A DNA stretch of 18,916 bases from Dissophora ornata (Eukaryota; Mortierellomycota; Mortierellomycetes; Mortierellales; Mortierellaceae): NCBI GenBank assembly GCA_025201705.1, contig MU616956.1, forward strand, positions 2,075 to 20,990, written 5' to 3'. This document shows, piece after piece, positions 8,324-17,134 of this stretch. The notes under the pieces are model-generated. The model was not told the origin of the DNA, did no database searches, and saw only the letters and a list, made by a program, of their open reading frames with translations. The position numbers were made by a program, and so were the translations under genes. How positions within the stretch are numbered: position 1 is the first letter of the stretch; every line of letters starts with the position of its first letter.

Positions 8324-10845
8324 TCATGATGAAAGGGCCTGTTCTTCGGGCTCTTGCGTGTCCATATCCACGTCCATATCCAGATCAAGCTCCGTGATAC
8401 CAAATGACGGCTCGACCCACCCGCCCTCGAGCATCTCACGGTACCGCTGCGAGAAGGCGTCCTTGTCGGCGACGACTTTACCTGCCCTCCACATCACCTT
8501 GTTGGCTGCCTCAATCTGTCCAGTCTCGTTCAGGTACTTCATGCACGAAAGGTATGTGTCTATTGTTGATCAAATTACGCTTGGGTCAGACATTCCGGAG
8601 GCACTTCACGTTCGCGACGACATTTCAATACAGTTCAACAGGAGGTACTTCGTAGCATACCTTCATTCTTCTCATCAGCATGAATGGCCTTGTCGTAGAG
8701 TGTTGCGATCGCCTTTCTCGAATCTTCCTCGTCCACAGAGTTCCTCTTCTCCAGGCTGATGCATGCCATGAAGAAGGCAAGATCGGGTAAAGACTTCTTC
8801 ATCAGAGACTGGTACGCGCGACGAACTCCTGCGATACCCTCGATCTCATTGATCCAGTGCAGGAACCATGCGCCAACACTCCGCTTGATCTCACCAGCCT
8901 CTGCCCTTTCCTCAGTGACGTCAGGAAGTAGGGTCGTTGTTGTGCGAATGGCCTCAAAGAATGCCTCCTCTGTCTGCCCCTTGGTCATGTCTCCTTCTCT
9001 GTAGGCAGTCCTGATGTACGTGATGTACTCGCGCCAAATCTCGAAACTCTCCGGGTGGGCCTTCAGAGCGTGGGCAAAAATCACGGGCAGCTTTGCGACT
9101 TGCTCCGACCGTGAGAGGGCGCGCAAGAGGCGAATCTGTTGCAAAACGAGAGCCCTTGATGCGGGGTATTCAACTACAGCCTTGTCGAGGATAGCCAGGG
9201 CTTTCTTGGAGATGCTCTCGACAGACAGCTTTGATGTAGAGAGGATCCAGTTGATCTGGAGAAGATAGAGTCCCTCGGAGTGAACCTTCTTTTTGGTGGC
9301 GGTAGAAAAGATTCTGTCGACTGTTTTCGAAAAATAAAGTTTCTATATAACGAACCATGGGTTAGCAACCCAATTAGAGCAAAAAAAAAAAAGGATATAC
9401 TATCGATGTCCACCTCCTTACCAAGTTTTCTTCTTGCGTCTTGTAGTACTCTGCCTCCATATTCTCAACAAAAAGCTCCCACATCTTCGCGTCGCCTTCC
9501 TCACAGCTCTGCCAAAACTCCTTGACAGTCTCTGCGACTCCCAAGGCATAGCCCTCCTCATCCACTTTGTAGGCATCAATGGCACGCCGGGCGACAAGAG
9601 CACGTGCTTCTGGCAAATCCTTAAAGTCCTGATGAATCGAATCGTAGATGTACTGGATCGAGTCTCCCTTCAGGGGTTTTGGCTTGATAAAAGAGTTTGC
9701 AATGTCCAAGAATCCCTTACGGAACGAGAACGAGTTGGGGATCTCCTTGATACCGTTCTTGTAAACGACCATAGCGACCTCTCCGCGAAGCACAGGGTTT
9801 GCCTCCGTCTTGTATACTTCGGCCTTCTCCTCCGTCATAGGCGTGTGAGTCTTCTCCTTCTTACCGTTTTTAGATCTTTTTTTCTTGTTCGAGGTCGACT
9901 TTCCATCTTGCTCCTCCTCCTCCTCGTCCTCCTTCATGAATTTAGAGAATTCCTCTCCTGTAACAGTTGGCAGCTTGATCATGTTGTCAGTGTCGACCTC
10001 CTTGTCCTGCAGCAGGCTCTTCTCGACCTCCTCTGGCGAAGCGTCAATCCCGAGCACTTCACGACGTGCAAGAATTTTGGCAATGTAAACAAGTTCCAGG
10101 CGGAAGTATTCATGCCAAAGAGTTTCCGTCGTGGTGTTGAGACGAAGTGCACGCTGTAACAGAACTAGTAATATGAAATCAGGAACATGAGAATCAGATA
10201 TTCTCATAATGGATAAACGGTTGGCTTTCAACTGCGATCAAACTATATACTTACTTCTAGCAGCAACAATATTAGCATTCTCCTCCCATTCCCATGCAGC
10301 AGCCAAGATCCACATCTTTTCGTTCGTCGGGTGAAGTTGGATCGACTGTGCAAAGATCTTTCCGAGTGTCCTGCTCGCGCCAGTCTTCTTTGCGTAATTG
10401 ATGTATTGAAGCCAGATCGAGATATCGCCCTTGAATTTGGTGAGACAGCGTCTGTAAATAAAGGAGATACGGCGAGGTCCAGCGTAGTCTGAAATCGACT
10501 GCCTGGTCAGGTTGACCATACGGGCACGGCGCTTCTTTCGCAAAGCCTCCAGGTTCGTCTCGTATTCGATGTAACGAAGAAAATCAGCCTTCTTGCTGAT
10601 CCTGCGCTTCAATGCATACTCAAACTTTTCCCGCTTCTTGAGGATAGATGTGATTTCTTTCTAGACAATCACAGGCGATAACAGACGGTGGGTTTTAGTC
10701 TTGTGCGCAACGGACCAATTGATACTGCATACAGGAGGGGGGATGTGAAGTTGTTTGGACGGACCTTTGAAAAGATCCCCTTCTGCTCGAGATCTCGCAT
10801 CTCGGGGATCATCTCCTCCATGTAGAATTGCACGGTGTCCGCCAT
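8324..10845 (-). CDS. UTP6: U3 snoRNA-associated protein 6, HAT-repeat SSU processome subunit
   Basis: Five exons on the minus strand, 10845-10765, 10660-10255, 10164-9422, 9342-8661 and 8559-8324, join in consistent phase to 715 residues. UTP6 belongs to the UTP-B subcomplex of the nucleolar small-subunit processome, needed for early 18S rRNA processing. The N-terminus carries the family hallmark: an opening helix (MADTVQFYMEEMIPEMRDLE), then a KKREKFEYALKRR-like segment after intron 1. HAT repeats follow, with aromatic signatures such as FLRYIEYE, IWLQYINYAKK, LWHEYFRLEL and FEIWREYITYI. A low-complexity insertion at about 206-283 has an acidic run then a Lys-rich run; it probably explains why the protein is longer than yeast (440) and human (597) UTP6. 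The C-terminal tail is acidic. Introns are 79-104 bp; the intron 1 donor is the unusual GTCCGT, supported by phase and by the conserved join. Confidence 0.92.
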
Positions 10846-11285
10846 GGTGACTCCAACTCTCTGTGGATTGCGGGGACTGAGGAAGTGGGGAAAGTGTTGG
10901 AAGCGAGTTGCGCGATGGATTGAATGGAAAGGGCTGGGTCTCTCTGGCAACCGTCGATATCAACAGCAACCACTTGAAAAAAAGAAAAAAAATCAATAGC
11001 AAAAACACAACAAATGGTGACTGCTGTAGTCTCCCACGTGATACTGAAACAGCTTCCTGGCGGTGCCTGGATATTTTTCTTTATTTATTGCGCAACGCTG
11101 CGATCCTCCTTTTTCATCATCACTCTCCCCCCCGGCATCTGCATTACTCAGCACCTCTCCTCCGTAGCTTTGCATTTCTTTTAGAACTCCCCGCTCTGCT
11201 TCAACCTTCCAACCTTTACGCTTTTCGGACTTTACCACCTCCACTCAACCACAACTAGTCCACACAAACATATTCTTTCATAAAA
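10846..11285. promoter_or_regulatory. Divergent promoter between UTP6 and YDJ1
   Basis: The two start codons are 440 bp apart and face away from each other, so this region must hold both promoters. A CACGTG palindrome lies at 11035-11040 near the middle. A T/A-rich stretch at about 11070-11090 may be core-promoter sequence for YDJ1. The YDJ1 leader (11100-11285) is pyrimidine-rich. I looked for heat-shock elements (inverted GAA/TTC units) and found none with correct spacing. Confidence 0.6.
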
Positions 11286-12892
11286 ATGGTCAAGGAAACC
11301 AAGTTTTACGAAGCCCTCGAGGTCGATCCCGGTTGCTCTGATTCCGAGCTCAAGAAGGCCTACCGCAAGTTGGCCCTGAAATACCATCCCGACAAGGTAA
11401 GAACATATTTATTTAGCAATGTGTGCTCTCTCTCTGTCTCTTACCAGCTCATTCGTCGGCTGAGAGAGACAGTGATTTCCTGAAATGCCTCATTGGACCT
11501 GCTTCGCCATCTGATTCCAGACACAAAAAATAGCGGCGAAGGATAAGTCGATACAGCCCCGATAGTATCATTTTGTGCTAGAGTGCCTCGATGACTGACA
11601 TGTTTTTGTTTGTTTGTTTTGCTCTCTTCTATAGACTGGTGGCGCTACCTCAGAGAAGTTCCAGGAGATTAGCCACGCATATGATATCCTTTCCGACTCC
11701 CAAAAGCGCACGGTCTACGATCAATACGGTGAAGCTGGACTTTCCGGTGAAGGAGGTCCTGGAGGAATGGGCGGTGGCCTCTCCCCTGAGGATCTTTTCT
11801 CTCACTTCTTTGGTGGCGGCGGCGGCGGTCGCGGCGGTCGTCCCTCGGGCCCTCGCCGTGGCAAGGATGTTGCACACGGATTGAAGGTTTCTCTGGAGGA
11901 TCTCTACAAGGGCAAGACCACTAAGCTCGCTCTTCAGAAGAACGTCATCTGCGAACACTGTAACGGTAAGGGTGGCAAAGAAGGCGCTGTCAAGACCTGC
12001 ACAACATGTAACGGTCAGGGTTACCGTGTTATGTTGAGACAGATGGGCCCCATGATGCAGCAGATCCAACAGCCCTGCGGCGATTGCCGTGGAGAGGGAG
12101 AGATCATCAACGCCAAGGACAAGTGCAAGTTCTGTAACGCCCGCAAGGTTACGCAGGTCCGCAAGGTCCTCGAGGTCCACATTGACCGTGGCATGAAGGA
12201 CGGCAGAAAGATCGTTTTCAACGGCGAGGGTGACCAGGCCCCTGGCACCGTCCCAGGAGACGTTGTCATTGTGTTGGAGCAGCGTGAGCACGATCGCTTC
12301 AAGCGCAGTGGAGATGACTTGTTCTATGATGCAAAGATCGACCTTGTTACCGCTCTTGCTGGTGGAAAGATTCATATCCCTCACCTGGACGACCGAATTC
12401 TCATTGTCGAGATTCTTCCTGGTGAAGTCATTAAGCCTGGTAAGTGGTTTTGCGCTTCTGTGGCAATGCCTTACATGAGACCGAGACCAATTAAACGAGA
12501 TCTTTCTAGGAGATTCCAAAATGACATACTCTAATATCTAACCCTTAACTTGCCTCCTTTTCGCAATTTCGCATGACAAATCAGGTGACTTGAAGGCTGT
12601 TATGGGCCAGGGCATGCCCACGGAGAGACACCATGATTTTGGTAACCTTTATATCCAGTTCGAGATCGAGTTCCCCACCGCCAACTGGACAGATCTCGCC
12701 AAGATCGAGCAGCTCCGGTCAATCCTCCCATCTGCTCCCGAGCTGCCTGCACCCCCCAAGGGTGCACATGTTGAGGAGGTCAGCCTGACCGAGATGGATC
12801 CCCGCCAGAAGGCAAGGGCCGAGCAGGGCCATATGGGCGGCGATGACGAAGAGGAAGGTGGCCATCCCGGTGTGCAGTGCGCACAGCAGTAA
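11286..12892 (+). CDS. YDJ1: Class A (type I) DnaJ/Hsp40 co-chaperone, farnesylated
   Basis: Exons 11286-11396, 11635-12439 and 12585-12892 (introns of 238 and 145 bp) encode 407 residues, close to yeast Ydj1 (409). It stimulates the Hsp70 ATPase and delivers unfolded clients in the cytosol and at organelle membranes. The J domain spans about residues 4-70 with HPD at 34-36; intron 1 falls right after HPDK. A Gly-rich/[15 protein letters not shown] segment follows. The zinc-binding region has cysteine pairs at 143/146, 159/162, 185/188 and 201/204. The first three are full CxxCxGxG repeats; the fourth reads CKFCNARK and lacks the glycines. C-terminal client-binding domains and an acidic Gly-rich tail end in CAQQ, a CaaX box for farnesylation. 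Confidence 0.96.
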
Positions 12893-13104
12893 AATCCATA
12901 TTCGCAATCAATTAGCACATACACATCTCTTTTTGCAAACCGTAGAGTTTTTTTACTCGACGGATTATTAAATCATCTTTTTTTTCGAATGTATACACCA
13001 ACGGCCCATATCTGCTGTGTCTTGCTTCGACATGACGCAACACTCTCACATTAGGAAGTACTCTCTCCCCTTCGTTCTTTCGAACACCCATAATTAGTCG
13101 CCCT

Positions 13105-13110
13105 AATAAA
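13105..13110 (+). terminator. Candidate polyadenylation signal of YDJ1
   Basis: A perfect AATAAA lies 212 bases after the YDJ1 stop. An upstream A/T-rich stretch at 12950-12985 is an alternative site. Nothing else is recognised between 12893 and about 13380. Confidence 0.4.
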
Positions 13111-13388
13111 GCTGTAGCCTTGATCCACGACCCTCGCACGCTGATTACGAGTATCCTCACGACCAAGACCACACATATCAGTACGTTTCATTTAACGAGA
13201 TGGCTCGAATTAAGTCGTCTAGAAACGCGTTGATGATCTGAACGATTTTTTTTCTAGCTCTGCGCTGCGATAAACAAAATAGTCCGCACGATGCAAGAAG
13301 ACAATTCAATGGACGATTCAGGAGAAGCGGGTCTTTTTGAAACCGGCGCTGGAGATAAGATTGATTATGCCATGTCTTGATAACAGGT

Positions 13389-13492
13389 AGAATTGTTTTC
13401 ACCCTCAAAAGTTTCCACTACTATCTTCAGGGTCGCCCATTCAGACTTTATACTGATCACCGCACTATCATCCCAAGAAGGCTATACATGCT
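13389..13492 (+). pseudogene. RNase H remnant of the Ty3-type element
   Basis: Reading from 13389 gives IVFTLKSFHYYLQGRPFRLY then TDHRT. This matches the RNase H region of Ty3-type pol, where a Tyr-Leu-x-Gly-Arg-x-Phe stretch precedes a catalytic Asp in (Y)TDH. Only about 30 residues are recognisable. The similarity then stops and integrase sequence follows in another frame, which implies an internal deletion near 13485-13495 that removed the RNase H end and the integrase zinc finger. Confidence 0.7.
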
Positions 13493-14112
13493 CAGTTACC
13501 AGGCGAACATCTTGCCGTAATCCTGGCAGGAGCATTCCCACCATTCCAAAAATACTCTGAGAGTCCAATACATGAATACTTGCTCCTTGTCGTTGATGTC
13601 TGCACACGCTTCGTCATCCTAGAGCCCATTGTATCTAAACACGCCACACATATTAGAAAAGCGCTGTTCGATATATGCTGCCTCATTCGCTTTCTTCACG
13701 CTCTACCGCCCGCGCGCCAATGCCAATGGCGTTGCATAAAGACATGTTAAAATCGTCACTGAAACTCTCCAAAAAGAAGTGAAGGACGCCGGTGATACTT
13801 GAAGAGACCATCTAAAAGTCGCCCAGCTTGCCACCAACACATGCATCGCGACCCTGCATGGTTTGTCGCCGCTCTCCCTATTCTTTGCTCGCAAATTCAA
13901 CAGCTTTCACAACTTCACCAACGACAAGAATCATTTAATGTCCCATGATGAGTTCATTGGATGGTTGCGATACATAACAGAAACTATTTTCCCAGCCATC
14001 AATATCAAAGATCAAGCAGCGCAACAACGAATGATACAATGGTTCAATGACGCCGTCCTACACAACTCCTTCCCAGATGGCGCTAAAGTCATGATGCTCG
14101 ATCCAATCATGA
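13493..14112 (+). pseudogene. Integrase catalytic-core remnant, with deletion and stops
   Basis: From 13493 the frame reads through LLLVVDVCTRFVILEPI, containing the first Asp of the integrase DDE triad, and stays recognisable to about 13690. The part with the second Asp is missing. A new frame then reads ANGVA-stop-RHVKIVTETLQ: the TAA at 13737-13739 sits exactly where the catalytic Glu of the NGxAER motif should be. A TGA at 13800-13802 replaces an expected Trp. The same frame then runs open through HGLSPLSLFFARKFNSFHNF to about 14112. The element cannot encode an active integrase. Confidence 0.8.
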
Positions 14113-14646
14113 GACAAATTCAGTCCGCGATATGAAGGCCCGTACACTGTCGTACACTGCACCACAGGTGGAACATACAAATTGAAAGATGGTACCGGAG
14201 CATTGCTCAAACGTCGTTTTGCTTCATCCAGGTTGAAGTTAGTACTCAATGGTTTTGAGAACCTTAGTATCCTTGAAGTGGAGAAAATACTTGGCCACTG
14301 TGTCGACCTCTCCAGAGATGTACGGTGGGAATGTTGGATCAAATGGAAAGACTAGGCTCTCAGCGAGAACTCCTGGAAACGAGAACACCATCTCATAGAA
14401 CGGAAAGGAATCCGAAGAATAATAAGCACGTCCAAATAGACAACACGCGCCAGAATCAAGCTAACTGTTCCAGAAAACGCAAAGCAAATCGAGATGAAGC
14501 GCCCCATGTACGTCCCGTACCTGCTGCTGCCTCGCCCCAAGAGATACCACGACGAAAGAGTGTTCGTATCAGCCGGGACTAATAGCACCATTGGGCAGCC
14601 ATGCAAGGAACCCCCAGTGCAAATCCAACCTAGACCGTCCAGCTGA
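14113..14646 (+). pseudogene. Integrase C-terminus and chromodomain remnant
   Basis: A frame change near 14113 resumes with DKFSPRYEGPYTVV, the GPY/F module of chromoviral integrases. A chromodomain-like segment follows (EVEKILGH... then WIKWK... SENSW), matching the chromodomain pattern of LVKWKGY and ENTWEP. A TAG at 14353-14355 interrupts the domain at the position of its conserved Tyr. A second TAG lies downstream near 14437, and the reading frame closes with TGA at 14644-14646. Chromodomains of this class direct integration to particular chromatin. Confidence 0.8.
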
Positions 14647-14652
14647 ACAACT

Positions 14653-14870
14653 TTAAAACGAGGGAGATCTTTTTCTCAAGATCTTTATTGTACCAACACC
14701 TGAGATGTCTATATATGCCCATCGTTGATGAGAGATTTCCTGCTTTTACCCTCGCCCATCACCTCAACCCTTACTTACTATACAGACTCTACATCAACTA
14801 ATTAATCATTGACAGCGACGCATTCACTCCCGTAACGTCGTGGCACGCATCCACGACAGCTCCGGATCCT
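14653..14870 (+). repeat. Possible polypurine tract and 3' LTR remnant
   Basis: Directly after the pol relic, an AAAACGAGGGAGA purine stretch could be the polypurine tract. Next comes sequence with a TATATA element near 14710 and a pyrimidine-rich leader-like part, as in an LTR promoter. No second LTR copy exists in the window to compare with, and I could not define TG...CA ends or a target-site duplication. The call is tentative. Confidence 0.25.
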
Positions 14871-16667
14871 GTGCGTATCTGATTTCGAAAATATCGAAGA
14901 CCCTTACAACCAGATATATGTGTTTGCATGGCATTTTGTTCCTGAAATAGTCGGGGTATGTGCAAGAGAGGAGAAGGCTTCTTTCAACGTCTCCGAGGAT
15001 CGTTTAATCTTGAATAATTTCGCGATGGGGTTAATGTAAAAAGATTATGCTACTACTGAAGTGTTTATGTCATGACAAGGCAATAACGAAATTAGGTCAC
15101 CTTGCTTCTGTCGATCTTTTCTGTGACCAATTCTCGCGCTTGATTGAACGAAAGAGCCATCGCTTTAGACCTCCTGGCCTTGTTTGATGCTGGCAGGGTA
15201 ATAGGCTGAAGACCATTCTTTGTCTTGTAATATGTTATACGAAAGTCTTGGTTTACAACTCCTGCAATAAATAAATGAGGTAGTCGGCGCGAACGTTGCG
15301 CTCGTGACCCAAATGAAATCATTACAAAGTCTTATGCCAGCTCTCGATTAGATTGTTCGTATTCACCTTTTGGTGGTCCTATAAATCACAAAAAAGAAAC
15401 TTTAGCTCATCCTGCTCGCAAGGAAATGACTGAGCTCGACTCTAGTGCCCACCTCCCTAGCAAATTCCACTCATCGTGGCATTTGTACATCGGTGATCAA
15501 TTTGTTCTCGATGTATTTGATGGGAGTCTTGGCTGTAGGATATTTGGATACGAATTCACGCCAAAAGGCGTCCAAGTCCTCTAACGAGTCCGCGTTCTGG
15601 ACTTTGTTCAGCAGTAGCAGCATCTCGTCAGCCTGCTTAACCTTAGTACCATTAAACGCGAACTATTGCGGCTGTGTTGGGACCTGTAGTTCAACCCAAC
15701 AAGAGAATGAAAAGATGGTCTGAATACTTACCGAATGATTCTTCTTGGGAAGCTTCTTCAATAGTCATCCAACATGAAAAAGACAATAGCAATTTGACGA
15801 ACCAGGGAGCGTTTTGACAATGGCTTCAGACTACACGAGGGAACAACCTGCCATAAACCTCCCGGTTCGTAGAATGCATTCCATCTTTAGCCATGTCAGT
15901 TGTTTCAAAATAATGTGTCTTTGACACGCCATGTCGAATATCCGCGTATTTGATGAATGACCCAGGAGGGGTTTTCCCGCCACGTTCAAGCTGTTTCAAG
16001 ATAAATGTAATAATGCCGATTGTCAGATCAAGATGAAGAAAAACTCTCATTGTATTTGGCATGTGCATAGCCTTACCGTCTGCAACTTCTCGTCGCTCGT
16101 ACGCCGCTTGTTCTCGATCTACTTCCAATTATGACCCTCTTGAACCTGTCTCCTTGCCTGTTCAAACTCGTTTGCCCCAAGAGGATCTGCAGCCACTACT
16201 TTCGAGAGATTGTTGTGGTTGTGTTTCCAATGATGCTCGATATCGACTTGGTCCTGGCCAGCCAGTTTTTTCATACGAATATGCAATTTGCATCCTGCAC
16301 TTACCGAATGGCACTTGAGGGTAATCTGGTGCGTCTCCCAATATCTGCATACATGCTTAAGTGTCCAATCGTAGAACGATGTGGACTTGGACCTTTCGCA
16401 TGTTCGTCTTGCTCCCGGGAACAATTAGGAAGAGACGAGTCTGGTCCATTGTCGCTATGAAGATAAAATGGCCTGAGAAAATACACCCATTGAAAGATAA
16501 TTCTCTCGCCACCCCAGAGCGACCAATATTCAACCGGTGCACCTCGCTTTAAAAGGGAGAGGTGAGTTAGGATTGCTTTGCAAAGGATGAGGTTCGACCG
16601 GCGCCATGGGACCATAGTTGAGAGAGTAATGAAGGACGTTCTTGAGTTTGAGGGTTAGGGGCGACAT
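14850..16667 (-). pseudogene. Degenerate Mutator-like (MULE) transposase with SWIM-type zinc-finger remnant
   Basis: The minus strand holds pieces of one transposase in order. A possible start is the ATG at 16667. At 16424-16119 an N-terminal segment has spaced Cys (CHSVSAGC) and a late His cluster (HHWKHNHNN), as in FAR1/WRKY-GCM1 zinc fingers. At 16128-15826 the frame has shifted. At about 15830-15760, SEAIVKTLPG...CYCLFHVGW resembles the MULE core. At about 15640-15480 a helical segment contains DAFWREFVSKYP. At 15363-15322, NTNNLIESWHKTL ends in a stop. At 15250-15092 there is a further helical segment. At about 14967-14905, SCTYPDYFRNKMPCKHIYLV matches the SWIM pattern CxC...CxH, with the first Cys replaced by Leu. 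Multiple stops and frameshifts show it is dead. No terminal inverted repeats were identified. Confidence 0.68.
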
Positions 16668-17134
16668 GGTTGTAGTGATGATCAAATCGATATTGCAGAA
16701 CCTCGGGGATGGTGTATATCAAAAGTTATACTTGCACAGGCGTCGATATGGCAAAAGTCCCTCCTGTAACACGAAATAATTCTGTCGCATTGACACCAGC
16801 AATATGGTGTCGAAAATTTTTAGGAAGTGTCATGAGAAACGAAAGGGAACAGTACTGGCAGGAGTCATTTTGTGATGAACATTTTTGACACCGATAAATT
16901 TTATTGCGCTACTGAGTCATTAAATGCTCCTGGAGTGGAAAAATACCATTGGCGAAGGACAGAAAACCCAATGTGACAGTTCATGTGACAATTCGACTAG
17001 AGCAAATATTATGCAACGCAGACTGTGGAGGTTGACTTATCTCTCATGTCAATCATCTCATCTTTACCCAAGCACTCACACCCTCACTCGCTTTCCCACA
17101 TTCATTTACAAACATAAGTCAACAAGAGCCAGCG
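16668..17134 (+). promoter_or_regulatory. Upstream region of the LRR gene, beyond the MULE relic
   Basis: These 467 bp separate the MULE remnant (-) from the LRR gene (+). The last 100 bp form a pyrimidine-rich leader typical of fungal promoters, ending in CAACAAGAGCCAGCG before the ATG. A short inverted repeat (GACACC at 16792-16797, GGTGTC at 16806-16811) and a further GACACC near 16887 lie on the MULE side. A TGTGACA direct repeat occurs near 16973 and 16984. No firm regulatory site can be named. Confidence 0.4.

Larger units (their letters stand above)
13389..14646 (+). mobile_element. Degenerate 3' pol fragment of a Ty3-type chromovirus retrotransposon
   Basis: Conceptual reading of the plus strand gives the end of a Ty3-type pol polyprotein in the right order: RNase H, integrase, then chromodomain. 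It is broken by at least three stop codons inside domains and by two frame changes. Reverse transcriptase, protease, gag and the 5' LTR are absent from the window, so this is a truncated relic. The element has the same orientation as YDJ1 and begins about 500 bp after it. Parts are listed separately. Confidence 0.85.

Noticed and set aside
9434..10159. A 241-codon open frame antisense to UTP6 exon 3
   Set aside because: Leu/Val-rich runs arise from the complement of Glu/Lys codons. UTP6 on the other strand explains the sequence.
11650..12519. A 289-codon open frame antisense to YDJ1
   Set aside because: It lies opposite a highly conserved DnaJ exon, ignores the intron boundaries, and reads as the mirror of Asp/Gly/Lys-rich codons. 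No domain is recognisable.
16119..16424. Independent small zinc-finger gene on the minus strand
   Set aside because: It is followed in order by other transposase blocks on the same strand, so it is better read as the N-terminal part of the dead MULE.
16580..16600. tRNA B-box-like GGTTCGACC
   Set aside because: No matching A box, acceptor stem or cloverleaf can be drawn around it, and it lies within the MULE relic.
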